The notes under the pieces are model-generated. The model was not told the DNA's origin. It did not search any database and saw only the letters and a list, made by a program, of their open reading frames with translations. Source: CAWDCV01 sp963728125 (GTDB lineage: Bacteria > Actinomycetota > Actinomycetes > CAWDCV01). Taken from it: a DNA stretch of 64,000 bases. A program made the translations under genes and the position numbers. Location of the stretch: assembly GCA_963728125.1 (NCBI GenBank), contig CAVSIZ010000005.1, positions 124,001 through 188,000 on the forward strand, written 5' to 3'. Positions 8,354 through 16,638 of this stretch are shown here, piece by piece (position 1 is the stretch's first letter; each line of letters begins with the position of its first letter).

Positions 8354-8536
8354 CTATCCGCCGATGCCGCCGGCGGCCATGCCGAGGTCCTCGATGTCGA
8401 TGTCGAGACGCGACAGCTTGTCCGCGTGCTCATCCGTGTCGACCTGGTCGGGCAGCTCGGTCTGGGCTTTATCGGCCTTGTCGTGGTCCCCGCGGTTCCT
8501 CAGAAAGTCGACGATGGATTGTCTGTCGATCTTCAT
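8354..8536 (-). CDS. small conserved actinobacterial protein (60 aa)
   Basis: This 60-residue protein has a helix-like N-terminus (MKIDRQSIVDFLRNRGDHDK) and a TELPDQVDTDEHADKLSRL centre with an LGMAAGGIGG end. I recognise the pattern of a short actinobacterial family with an FLRxRGDxDKA...LPDQVDTxxH core, which has no assigned function. The ATG at 8536 has a GGGAG site 4 bases upstream, which supports translation. It lies 36 bases upstream of nucS on the same strand and may share its transcript. It is acidic and has no membrane segment. Confidence 0.7.
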   Translation of the reverse strand: MKIDRQSIVDFLRNRGDHDKADKAQTELPDQVDTDEHADKLSRLDIDIEDLGMAAGGIGG

Positions 8537-8660
8537 GCTTCTCCCTGCGGTCGCTCTGGGCGCCCGGTGGGGTCACTGCGGACGCCTGGCCGATCACAGT
8601 GTGGCCTATCAGCGCTGACCCTTTCTACGGCGAATCGCCAAGGCAGTCGTCGTCGCGGCG

Positions 8661-9020
8661 TCAGGCGGGACGGGCGCGGTCCCCGTCTAGGTGCTCGGTC
8701 AGCCCGAGTACGTCGATGACCTGGCGCACGGTGGGGGGCAGCCGGCGCAGCTCCACGACGCCGCCACGACGTCCAAGGACAGCGCGGGCGTGCAGGACTG
8801 GCGACAGCCCGGACGCGTCGGCAAAGCGCACCCCAGCGCAATCCAGCACGAGCCGGTCGACCGCTGGACGGCGGGTGCGATGGAGGAGTGGGTCGAGGAC
8901 CGCCTGCAGCAGTCGCGACGTCGCCGCGTCGAGATGACCCACCATCCGAACCACGGCGCTGCGCCCCGTGGTCAGGACCGTCAGGTCCAGGGTTCCCGCC
9001 TCAGCAACCACGTGCATCAT
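8661..9020 (-). CDS. STAS-domain anti-sigma factor antagonist-like protein
   Basis: The 119-residue protein fits a single STAS domain: LTVLTTGRSAVVRMVGHLDAATS as the first beta-alpha unit, then DRLVLDCAGVRFADASGLSP, which contains the conserved switch region where anti-sigma antagonists carry a phosphorylatable Ser (ADASGLS). Such proteins bind anti-sigma factor kinases and release a sigma factor. The start at ATG 9020 is chosen because GGGAGG lies 6 bases upstream; a longer frame to 9119 lacks a site. No anti-sigma kinase or sigma gene is next to it, so its partner is elsewhere. It could also be a structural STAS protein of another pathway. Confidence 0.85.
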   Translation of the reverse strand: MMHVVAEAGTLDLTVLTTGRSAVVRMVGHLDAATSRLLQAVLDPLLHRTRRPAVDRLVLDCAGVRFADASGLSPVLHARAVLGRRGGVVELRRLPPTVRQVIDVLGLTEHLDGDRARPA

Positions 9021-9122
9021 CAGGACCTCCCGACCGGACGAGCTCGTCCGGTGCCCGCACTTCCTACCTAGGCGCACCCGCTCGAGGCAAGGGGTTGTCC
9101 AGTGCGTGGGCGATTGCACTCA

Positions 9123-10112
9123 TCACTGCAGGCCGAGGGCCTGTTCGAACATCGGCCAGGAGGCGCGCAGTTCGCGCTCCCAATACGGCCAGGTATGCGT
9201 GCCCGGTCCGTAGAAGCTGAGCTGGGCAGGGATGCCGAGCTCGGTCAGCCGCGCAGCGAACGCTTCGTTTTCCCGCGCGAGGCTGCGCTCGATCTGGTCA
9301 ACGGAATCGCCCGGCGCGTCCAGCGGACCCGGGTCTCCCGTGCCGATCGACACGTACAGCGGGATGCCGCGCAGCCCCTCGGCGAGGTCGTACGGGTTGT
9401 GCTCCGCCCACACCTCGGTGTCGCGCTCCGGATGACCCCAGAGCCCGAGGTACGGCTCGCCTTCGGTCTGGAGGAGCTGGACGTAGCCCCACTGTTGCTG
9501 CACCGTCAGCCGGGTGTGGACGACGCCGCTGTAGCTTGCTGCGGCGCGGAAGGTATCGGGATTGCGCGCCGCGTAGGCGAGTGCGCCGAGACCGCCCATC
9601 GACAAGCCGCCGATCGCGCGTACGTCACTGGCGCGGTACTCCTCCTCCATGACCTGGTGGAGCTCGTCGACGTGAAAGCGTTCCCAGGCCGGACCATCGA
9701 GCCAGTCCGAGTAGAAGCCCGCCCTGCCACCGTCAGGCATGACGACGATCAGGTTGCTGCTCTCGGTGAGCTCCTCGAGATCTGTCGACCGTGTCCAGCT
9801 GTCGTACCCGTCGCAGCAACCGTGCAGCAGGTAGAGCACCGGCCACTGACGCTCTGGTTCCGCATCGAAGGTCGTGGGAAGCAGCACCCGGACCGCAGCA
9901 CCGGATCCAAGTGCGGGCGACTCGATCGTGAGGTCACGAACGCGGGCACTGACTTCGTCGGTATCGGTCACCTGTGCCACGTCGGACGACGACGTCGCAG
10001 CGCCATCGGTTCGGTCGTCCGTCGACGACGTCGAGCAGGCGGCCGAGCACATCAACGCGATTACCGCAACGAGACACCATCGAGGGATCAGCCGCTGCGG
10101 AAGCGCTTGCAC
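9123..10112 (-). CDS. secreted esterase of the esterase D / antigen 85 family, probable lipoprotein
   Basis: From GTG 10112 the 329-residue protein starts with a basic n-region and hydrophobic core (RWCLVAVIALMCSAAC) ending in a lipobox-like SAAC, so it is probably exported and lipid-anchored. The mature part is an alpha/beta hydrolase of the PF00756 type: PVLYLLHGCCDGYDSW oxyanion region, nucleophile Ser in GGLSMGGLGAL, and the catalytic His in GPGTHTWPYW near the end. Relatives include esterase D, feruloyl esterase and mycolyltransferases; no mycolate genes are visible here, so a carboxylesterase is more likely. The frame stays open further upstream to 10421, but that overlaps a conserved gene on the other strand. 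The GTG has no strong ribosome site, so the start is uncertain. Confidence 0.85.
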   Translation of the reverse strand: MQALPQRLIPRWCLVAVIALMCSAACSTSSTDDRTDGAATSSSDVAQVTDTDEVSARVRDLTIESPALGSGAAVRVLLPTTFDAEPERQWPVLYLLHGCCDGYDSWTRSTDLEELTESSNLIVVMPDGGRAGFYSDWLDGPAWERFHVDELHQVMEEEYRASDVRAIGGLSMGGLGALAYAARNPDTFRAAASYSGVVHTRLTVQQQWGYVQLLQTEGEPYLGLWGHPERDTEVWAEHNPYDLAEGLRGIPLYVSIGTGDPGPLDAPGDSVDQIERSLARENEAFAARLTELGIPAQLSFYGPGTHTWPYWERELRASWPMFEQALGLQ

Positions 10113-10148
10113 ACTCGGAATCGTACGATGCAACTCGCTCCGTACCCT

Positions 10149-10409
10149 ATGCGCGTGAGCTCGCCGTTCGAACGACGCGAGGACGCCCCTGATGGCGTCT
10201 GGGTGGTGCGATCGATCACCGGGTCGTCGTCCACCAAGGTCTACCGGTGTCCGGGCTGCGATCAGCAGATCCGACCGGCGACGCCGCACATCGTTGCCTG
10301 GCCAGAGGACGACCTCGATGCCCGCCGGCACTGGCATAGCGGCTGCTGGCGGTCGCGTGCACAGCGACGCACCCGTACGCCACGTTCGAGCCGGGGTCCG
10401 CGCTACTGA
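10149..10409 (+). CDS. small CxxC zinc-ribbon-like actinobacterial protein
   Basis: The 86-residue protein has a VWVVRSITGSSSTKVYRCP strand region followed by CPGCDQQI, then HIVAW and HWHSGCW, giving a CxxC...HxxxC arrangement that could bind one zinc ion, and a very basic Arg/Ser tail. I recognise the YRCPGCDQ...PHIVAWP...RRHWHxxCW pattern as a widespread short actinobacterial family, sometimes labelled ATP/GTP-binding without good reason. The ATG at 10149 overlaps nothing; the next GTG at 10155 is an alternative. It is divergent from the esterase gene (36 bases apart). A long antisense-like frame that covers this gene and runs back over the esterase is a shadow; only this end is real. Confidence 0.75.
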   Translation: MRVSSPFERREDAPDGVWVVRSITGSSSTKVYRCPGCDQQIRPATPHIVAWPEDDLDARRHWHSGCWRSRAQRRTRTPRSSRGPRY

Positions 10410-10524
10410 CAGCCCCAGCAATGTTCGGTAACAGATTTATTACGTCCGGGGGGTGCCCCACTGCGCACCCTCGCCCATACTCGAAGAACCGGTACGGATC
10501 TCCAAGTATCGCCAGGGAGTCAGC

Positions 10525-11184
10525 ATGAGCGTCCGCCGAGTCGTTGCGGCGCTGCTCGGCTGCGCGCTCGTCGTGCTCACGGCCTGTGGCTCCTCGGAGT
10601 ACCACTACGTGAAGAACTCCGGCGACAACGTTTTCTTCAAGGTCCCCACGAGCTGGTCCCAGGTCGACCAGGGTTCCCTCGAGGAAGAGGTCAACGGCGA
10701 TCCCGACTCGGCCACCGCCCAGGTGGCGCGGGAGCAGCAGTGGGTGGTTGCCTACGACGCCTCCGCCGACCCGTCCGTCGAGCATGTCCTGTCGGTGGAT
10801 ACCCCGAACGACCCGATCGTGTTCGCCCGGGTATCCCAGTTGAGCCCGGAGCAGCTCAGCTCGGTCTCACTCGACTCCTTGCGCAACTTGTTCCTTCCGG
10901 TCACCAGCGCGGCGCGCCAGCAGGCCGCCGCCTCGGGCCAGGCCTTCGAGGGCTTCGAGCTGATCCGCGACGAGATGCTGAACAGTGACGGTCTGCGCGG
11001 GGTTCGCTCGACGTACAACTACGAGATCAGCGGCGGCCTGCAGACCTTCGACCTCAGCGCCTTCGTCAATGACGAGAACGGCAAGGTCTACATGCTGCTC
11101 GTTCGTTGTTCCGCCAAGTGCTACCGCGAGCGCAGCTCCGAACTCGAGGACATCGCTAGCTCGCTCACGGTGAAGGAGAGATAG
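10525..11184 (+). CDS. lipoprotein of unknown function, paired with the FtsH-like protease gene
   Basis: The 219-residue protein begins MSVRRVVAALLGCALVVLTACGSS, a lipoprotein signal with a good lipobox (LTAC, Cys21). The mature part has an FFKVPTSWSQ segment, acidic stretches, and a C-terminal part with GLQTFDLSAFVNDENGKVYM and two Cys in RCSAKC. The overall pattern (lipobox, then a PTSW/VPxxW beta region) resembles LpqN- or PsbP-like lipoproteins of actinobacteria, but I cannot assign a family. AGGGAG lies about 6 bases before the ATG. The next gene starts at the base after this stop codon, so the two are translationally coupled. Upstream, 10425-10450 is locally AT-rich and likely holds the promoter. 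Confidence 0.85.
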   Translation: MSVRRVVAALLGCALVVLTACGSSEYHYVKNSGDNVFFKVPTSWSQVDQGSLEEEVNGDPDSATAQVAREQQWVVAYDASADPSVEHVLSVDTPNDPIVFARVSQLSPEQLSSVSLDSLRNLFLPVTSAARQQAAASGQAFEGFELIRDEMLNSDGLRGVRSTYNYEISGGLQTFDLSAFVNDENGKVYMLLVRCSAKCYRERSSELEDIASSLTVKER

Positions 11185-13710
11185 ATGCCCACAGAACCGG
11201 TGGCCGCTCCGGAAGGGCTTCGACCGCCCGAGACCGGCCCGCGTCAGCGCGAGATGGCGACCCGCAAGCCCCTCGCCCTGTGGGACCGGACGAAGTTCCT
11301 CCTGTTGCTCGCGATCATCTGGTTCGTCCTCGTCTGGTCGTCGATGGCGGACAATCCGCTCCTGCCATTCGTCGACGCGGTACGCGAGCAGGTGCGCTCG
11401 GCGGCGTGGGTCCTGGTTCTCTTCGGCCTGGAAGTTCTCCGGCAGCTGCACTTTCTGCTCAGCGAGCACGCCGCCTGGTACAACCACTTCTGGCAGGACC
11501 GCGTTTTCGGCGGAGCAGACCGGTTCGGTAAGCGCCGGTTGAGCGACTGGACGCGATTCCGGCTAGGTCGGGTGGCCAAGTGGCTGTTCTGGATTGCCGT
11601 CCTTGCCGTCGTGCTTGGCCAGATCTACGACCTCAACCCGGTGCTCGCGCTCTTCGAGGCACCGAGGGCGTTCGTCTCGGCGCTGCCGTTCATCTTCCAG
11701 TTCCTGTTCTTCGGCGCCCTGGTGATCTTCCAGTTCGTCGCGATCTTCTGGTTCCTGTCCAAGGGCGGCATCGATACCTATTTCCCTGACGACATCAAGA
11801 CGCGCTTCTCTGACGTCTGGGGCCAGGACCATGTCGTCAACCGGGTGAAGGAGAACATCGTCTTTCTCGAGAACCCGGAGGCGATCGAGAAGCGCGGTGG
11901 GTACGTCCCCGGCGGCATCCTGCTGTGGGGACCGCCCGGCACCGGCAAGACGCTGATGGCCGAGGCGGTCGCTGGCGAGACCGGGAAGCCGTACGTCTTC
12001 GTCGACCCCGGCGCCTTCACCAACATGTTCATGGGCGTGGGCATCCTCAAGGTCAAGTCGCTGTTCCGAAAGCTGCGCAAGCTCGCGCTGCGCTACGGCG
12101 GAGTGATCGTCTTCTTCGACGAGGCCGATGCGCTCGGCAGTCGAGGTGCACTCGGAACTGGGCAACCCGGCGGGGGACGGGGCGCCACGCCGGCGCCGTT
12201 CTCGACCGGCGGTTGCCACGGCTTCTCTTACCTCGACGGGCATACCCAGTCGCTGCTGACACAGCTGTCGGCGTCACCTGGCATCGAGGCCGAGCCCGAC
12301 ACTCGTCGCAACCGCTTCATCATGGGCGCCGGCATGGGCGGCGGAGCCGGTATGGGCACACTGCAAGCCCTGCTCACCGAGATGTCGGGGCTCAAGAAGC
12401 CACGCGGCTTCGTCAATCGCATCGTGCGGCGGACGCTTGGCATGCGGCCGAAGCCCCCGCCGAAGTACCGGATCCTCATCATGATGGCGACGAACCTGCC
12501 GGAGGCGCTCGACGAGGCACTCCTTCGCCCGGGCCGGATCGACCGCATGTACAAGGTCGGCTATCCCAGCAAGGTCGGGCGCATACGGACCTACCAGGGC
12601 TACTTCGACAAGGTCCGCAACGAGCTCACGTACGACGACCTCGACAAGCTCTCGACCGTGACGCCGTACGCCACCGGCGCCACGATGAAGGACCTGGTCA
12701 ACGAGTCGCTGATCACCGCGATCCGGGACGGGCGCGAGGTCATCACCTGGCGCGACGTCATGAAGGCCAAGCAGCTCAAGGAACTCGGTCCGGCGGAGGA
12801 CGTCGAGTACATCGAGCGCGAGCGGCACGCCGTCGCCGTGCACGAGGCCTGCCACGCTGTCGTCGCGTACCGCGTCCGCGCCCACCTCGAGATCGACCTT
12901 GCCACGATCGAGAAGGGCAGCGACTACCTCGGCATGGTGGCGAGCATCCCGCCGGAGGACCAGTTCACCCGCTGGCGGACCGAGTACGAGGCCGACATCC
13001 TCGTGTCACTCGCGTCGCTTGCTGGCGAGCGGCTGTTCTTCGAGACCGACAACTCTTCTGGCGTATCCGGCGACCTCGACTCGGCGACGGCCGTCGCCGC
13101 GCTGATGGAATCACGCTGGGGGATGGGCAGCGGCGTGACGGCCCTGCAGGCGCTGCAGCGACTCGGCATCGCCGGGGGCAACCCCGAGCCGCGCAAGCGC
13201 GAGCCCGGCATCGGCTTCGCCGGAACGCCCCGCGGGGTCGAGGACGCAGCTGGCGGCATCCTCGGGCAACGTATCGAGTTCAACCTGACTCGACTGTTGG
13301 ACAAGGCGGAGCAGATCCTCAAGGACAGCCGCTTGGCCGTCCTCGCCGTCGCTCATTCGCTGGAGACCCACAAGACGCTCACCGGCGAGGACGTCGTCGC
13401 AGTCATCGAGGGCCAACGCGGCCCGTTCGTCGATGGCCGTCCCTATCACCTGCCCGCGTTCCTGCCGATGATGGAGACCTACCACGAGGCCGCCTTGCAC
13501 GCGCATCAGCGGCACGCCAAGCCGGAGGTCAGGCTCCCTGACGTCGACGAGCTGCAGTTCGCGCCAACATGGTCGTCGAACGGTGACGGCGAGGCTCACC
13601 TCGCGCTGCCCGCCGGCGAGGCACCCGCGACGGAACCGATGCCCGAGCCGCCGGAGCCGGGGCAGAACGGTCAAGGCCGCCCCGCGCTGGAGTCCAGCGA
13701 GGAGTCCTGA
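11185..13710 (+). CDS. FtsH-like membrane AAA ATPase / M41 metalloprotease with large insert
   Basis: An 841-residue protein. The N-terminal 200 residues hold several hydrophobic segments (around 37-52, 72-92, 132-148 and 166-192), more than the two spans of classical FtsH. The AAA domain has Walker A GPPGTGKT (249-256), Walker B VIVFFDEAD (307-315) and the sensor/arginine-finger region ATNLPEALDEALLRPGRIDR (434-453). Between Walker B and that region is an insert of about 105 residues (320-425) with Gly-rich runs and a GAGMGGGAGMG stretch. The M41 zinc motif is HEACH (553-557). The C-terminus is Pro/Glu-rich. GAAGGAGAG precedes the ATG, which directly follows the lipoprotein stop. It should degrade or extract membrane proteins; the coupled lipoprotein may be partner or adaptor (inference). 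Confidence 0.88.
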   Translation: MPTEPVAAPEGLRPPETGPRQREMATRKPLALWDRTKFLLLLAIIWFVLVWSSMADNPLLPFVDAVREQVRSAAWVLVLFGLEVLRQLHFLLSEHAAWYNHFWQDRVFGGADRFGKRRLSDWTRFRLGRVAKWLFWIAVLAVVLGQIYDLNPVLALFEAPRAFVSALPFIFQFLFFGALVIFQFVAIFWFLSKGGIDTYFPDDIKTRFSDVWGQDHVVNRVKENIVFLENPEAIEKRGGYVPGGILLWGPPGTGKTLMAEAVAGETGKPYVFVDPGAFTNMFMGVGILKVKSLFRKLRKLALRYGGVIVFFDEADALGSRGALGTGQPGGGRGATPAPFSTGGCHGFSYLDGHTQSLLTQLSASPGIEAEPDTRRNRFIMGAGMGGGAGMGTLQALLTEMSGLKKPRGFVNRIVRRTLGMRPKPPPKYRILIMMATNLPEALDEALLRPGRIDRMYKVGYPSKVGRIRTYQGYFDKVRNELTYDDLDKLSTVTPYATGATMKDLVNESLITAIRDGREVITWRDVMKAKQLKELGPAEDVEYIERERHAVAVHEACHAVVAYRVRAHLEIDLATIEKGSDYLGMVASIPPEDQFTRWRTEYEADILVSLASLAGERLFFETDNSSGVSGDLDSATAVAALMESRWGMGSGVTALQALQRLGIAGGNPEPRKREPGIGFAGTPRGVEDAAGGILGQRIEFNLTRLLDKAEQILKDSRLAVLAVAHSLETHKTLTGEDVVAVIEGQRGPFVDGRPYHLPAFLPMMETYHEAALHAHQRHAKPEVRLPDVDELQFAPTWSSNGDGEAHLALPAGEAPATEPMPEPPEPGQNGQGRPALESSEES

Positions 13711-13722
13711 CACGCTGCGTCA

Positions 13723-14454
13723 GTGGCAACACCGCTCGTTCTCCTGCATGCGTTTCCGCTCTCGTCAGCAATGTGGGCGGACGTTGACGCGCTACTCGAC
13801 GTTCCCCTGATCGCCCCCGACCTGAGGGGATTTGGGGCGACGCCGCTGGGCGACGACGAGCCGTCGGTCGATGTGTACGCCGACGACGTGGTCGCCGAGC
13901 TCGATCGCCGTGGTATCGACCAGGCGGTGGTTGGTGGCGTGTCCCTGGGCGGCTACATCGTCATGTCGCTACTGCGCCGCCATCCGTCGCGCATCGCGGC
14001 GGTCGTTCTCGCTGACACCAAGGCCGGTGCGGACACAGCCGAGGCGGCAGCGAATCGGATCCGCATCGCCGACCGGGTGGTCGCCGACGGGTCCACACAT
14101 GTCCTCGTCGACGAGCTCGTGCCCCGGCTCGTCGGGAAAACCACTCATGCACGTCGTCCCGACCTCCTCGTGCGGGTCACGGATCTGGTGCGTGCGGCGC
14201 CGCCTGCTGCAGTGGCGTGGGCGCAGCGCGCCATGGCGGCGCGTTCGGACTCGAGCGAGATGCTGGCAGGCACCTCGGTGCCGGCGCTCGTGCTGGTCGG
14301 GGCGGAAGACGCGATCACTCCCGAGAGCGACGCGCGCGCGATCGTTGACGGCATGCCGAACGCTCGGTTGGTGGTGCTACCAGAGGCTGGCCACCTGAGT
14401 CCGATGGAGACCCCCGATGCCTTTGCCTCCTCGGTGCGCGACTTCACGTCGTGA
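13723..14454 (+). CDS. alpha/beta-fold hydrolase
   Basis: The 243-residue protein shows a complete alpha/beta hydrolase pattern: LVLLHAFPLSSAMW oxyanion region, nucleophile Ser74 in GGVSLGGYI, Asp196 in LVGAEDAITP and His224 in EAGHLSPMETP. It looks like the small esterase/lactonase group that includes 3-oxoadipate enol-lactonase and haloperoxidase-like enzymes. The substrate is unknown. The GTG at 13723 begins 12 bases after the protease gene, without a strong ribosome site, so it may be read through from that operon. Confidence 0.88.
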   Translation: MATPLVLLHAFPLSSAMWADVDALLDVPLIAPDLRGFGATPLGDDEPSVDVYADDVVAELDRRGIDQAVVGGVSLGGYIVMSLLRRHPSRIAAVVLADTKAGADTAEAAANRIRIADRVVADGSTHVLVDELVPRLVGKTTHARRPDLLVRVTDLVRAAPPAAVAWAQRAMAARSDSSEMLAGTSVPALVLVGAEDAITPESDARAIVDGMPNARLVVLPEAGHLSPMETPDAFASSVRDFTS

Positions 14455-14481
14455 CCGAGAAGGCGATGGCGAAGGACCCAG

Positions 14482-15960
14482 CTAGGCGCGGATCACCGGG
14501 ATGATCTGCGTGTCGTCGTCTTCGAGGTCCTGCGGATTCGACGAGACGTCCAGTTCGGCGTTCTCGTCCGCCTCGACGAGCTCGGCGTCAACGACCTCGT
14601 CGTCGTCCTCGGAATCGATCGCGGCATCGGTTGCGGATACCGCGGCAGCGCCGGCCGCCGCGCCTGCAGCTGCTGCGTGAGCTCCCCGCGCGTGTGTCCC
14701 TGGTCCCGCCGCCGGGTCGGGAGCCGCGATCGCCCGCGGTGCCTCCGGGTTGTGGATGGCGTGCGAGTCCTGCTCGGGCAAACCGATGCCGCCGAGCAGC
14801 TGGCGAAGCTGACCGAGGTGGCCCTGGATGCTGTCGCGCTGCCGGCTGAGATCGTCCACCTGGCGCTGGGCGGTGATCCTGATCTGCTGGGCTTCCGCCT
14901 TCGCGTCGGCGATCATCCGCTCGGCCGAGGTACGAGCCTCAGTCACGACCCCGTCGACGTTGCGGCGGGCGTTCGCGATGAGCGACTTGGCGTGCTCGTC
15001 GGCCTCGCGTCGGGTTTGCTCGGCCTGCATCGACGCCTTCGCGGCGCGTTCCTCTGCGCTGGTGGCGCGCTCCTCGGCCTCTGAGACCAGCTTCTGCGTG
15101 GCCGCGACCGCCGCTTCGTGGCGTGAGGTGTGCTGCTGCTCGGCCTCCTCGCGGCGCGACGCCATCCGCACCTCGAAGTCCGACTCCTCGCGGGCGATGG
15201 CCGCGCGGCTCTCTTCGAGCAGGCGGGTGGCTTCGGCCTTGTGCTGCTCGGCCTCGCGCTTGGCTTCGGCGAGGAGCTGATCGCGGTCGCGCTTGGTCGT
15301 GGCCCGGTGCTCCGCAACATCGCGGTCGGCCGTGGTACGCAGCTTCGCGACCTCGCGCTCGGCCTTGGCGCGCTCCTCGGCCACCTCGTGATCGGTGCTG
15401 GCGCGAAGCTTCGCGACCTCGCGCTCCACCGACGCGCGCAGCTCGTCCGCTTCCCGCTGCGCCATGGCGCGAGCTTCCGTGGCGTCATTCGCCGCCAGCG
15501 TGCGGACTTCGTCGGCTTCTCGCTTGGCATTCGTACGGATCTCGCTCGATGCATTGTCCGCGGCCGCGCGCATCTCCGCGGCGTGAACCTTGGCCTCCGC
15601 GGTGATGGCAGTCGCGTCGCCACGCGCCGCGGCGACGAGCTCGTTCGACTGCTCCTCAGCGAGGCGCAGGAGCTGCTCGATTCGCGCGCCCAGTCCCGAG
15701 TACGACGGCCGGTCGGACTCACGCAGTTGGTGCTTGGCGTCGCCGAGCTCCTTGCGCAGCGTTGCCACCTGGTCTTCGAGGATGCGGATTCGTTCGGTGG
15801 AGCGGTCGGTTTCGGCCTTGCTTCGAGCGAGGTTCTTCTCCAGCTGCCGCAGATGACGATCGACTGCGAGCCGGTCGTAGCCGCGACGCGTGACCTCGAA
15901 GCGATCACCTCCGCTGGGGTCGAAAAACGTAGGTGACTTGGCGTCGGTGTCCGTCGTCAT
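14482..15960 (-). CDS. DivIVA/Scy-like coiled-coil cytoskeletal protein
   Basis: The 492-residue protein begins with a DivIVA-like segment: FEVTRRGYDRLAVDRHLRQLEKNL (residues 21-44) matches the membrane-associating start of that family. It then runs as nearly continuous coiled coil of about 330 residues, dominated by Ala, Glu, Arg and Asp and built from repeated units such as KREADEVR, QREADELRA, EREVAKLR and KREAEQHK. The C-terminal 110 residues are low-complexity, Ala-rich then very acidic (EDDDEVVDAELVEADE). Proteins of this type mark cell poles and organise growth or partitioning in actinobacteria (Scy, FilP, Wag31 relatives). A strong AGGGAAGG site precedes ATG 15960. It is convergent with the hydrolase gene and stands alone. 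Confidence 0.88.
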   Translation of the reverse strand: MTTDTDAKSPTFFDPSGGDRFEVTRRGYDRLAVDRHLRQLEKNLARSKAETDRSTERIRILEDQVATLRKELGDAKHQLRESDRPSYSGLGARIEQLLRLAEEQSNELVAAARGDATAITAEAKVHAAEMRAAADNASSEIRTNAKREADEVRTLAANDATEARAMAQREADELRASVEREVAKLRASTDHEVAEERAKAEREVAKLRTTADRDVAEHRATTKRDRDQLLAEAKREAEQHKAEATRLLEESRAAIAREESDFEVRMASRREEAEQQHTSRHEAAVAATQKLVSEAEERATSAEERAAKASMQAEQTRREADEHAKSLIANARRNVDGVVTEARTSAERMIADAKAEAQQIRITAQRQVDDLSRQRDSIQGHLGQLRQLLGGIGLPEQDSHAIHNPEAPRAIAAPDPAAGPGTHARGAHAAAAGAAAGAAAVSATDAAIDSEDDDEVVDAELVEADENAELDVSSNPQDLEDDDTQIIPVIRA

Positions 15961-16094
15961 TGCCCTTCCCTGCTATCCCTGCTGGGTGGATCGACGTGTG
16001 TGATGCCCCCGTGCCGGCCGCTACGCATCCCGCGCCCGCCGCCGCAATGCGGGCCACCCTACGCCTACTGATCGCTGCCTTGTCCGCAGACTCC

Positions 16095-16505
16095 TCAACC
16101 CGCTGGCTCGACCAACTCGACGAGCACGCCGCCGGCGTCCTTCGGATGCACGAAGTTGATTCGGGACCCTGCTGTTCCCGGTTTGGGTTGGTCGTAGAGC
16201 AGTCGCACGCCCGCATCTCGCAACGATTGAGACGTCGCCTCGATGTCGTCGACCGCGTAAGCGACCTGTTGAACGCCCTCACCGCTGCGCTCCAGGAACT
16301 TCGCGATGGCGGAGTCGGCGCGCAGCGGCGCTAGCAGCTGGACGTACGACCCTGAATTCCCCACCTCGAGCATGGCTTCGCGAACACCCTGCTCCTCGTT
16401 CTCCTCGGTATGGACCAGGCGCAGCCCGAATACCCGCTCGTGGAACGCAATGGCGGCGTCGAGATCGTGGACCGCAAGGCCGACATGATCGATGCGGGTC
16501 AGCAT
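16095..16505 (-). CDS. mce: methylmalonyl-CoA epimerase
   Basis: The 136-residue VOC-fold protein interconverts (2R)- and (2S)-methylmalonyl-CoA. Visible marks are IDHVGLAVHDLDAAI with metal ligand His7, a QGVREAMLEVG strand, SGEGVQQVAYAVDDI, the RLLYDQPKPGTAGSRINFVHPK block and VLVELVEP with the last metal-ligand Glu. Where the Propionibacterium enzyme has His-His in this third segment, this one has Gln-Gln, which changes a metal ligand; I believe other actinobacterial epimerases share this. The gene is divergent from meaB. Its presence implies a methylmalonyl-CoA mutase elsewhere in the genome, since the mutase in this window looks isobutyryl-CoA-specific. A GAGGAGGAGG stretch lies about 14 bases before the ATG. 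Confidence 0.92.
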   Translation of the reverse strand: MLTRIDHVGLAVHDLDAAIAFHERVFGLRLVHTEENEEQGVREAMLEVGNSGSYVQLLAPLRADSAIAKFLERSGEGVQQVAYAVDDIEATSQSLRDAGVRLLYDQPKPGTAGSRINFVHPKDAGGVLVELVEPAG

Positions 16506-16638
16506 CCGCGTGGCACCGCCCTCCTCCTCGGCTGAGTACGCTGCAGGCTACCGGCGGACGGTTCCCGCGGCCGCGCTCCGAAACGGTCGCACTCCGAATC
16601 GTGGGCGCACCGCCGGACACCCTGCTTGGAGGATGCCC

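Noticed and set aside
7589..8719. 376-codon plus-strand frame opposite nucS
   Set aside because: Shadow of nucS, whose catalytic motifs are clear on the minus strand.
9102..10140. Plus-strand frame running over the esterase into the small CxxC protein
   Set aside because: Only the last 86 codons, from 10149, match a known family; the rest is antisense to the esterase.
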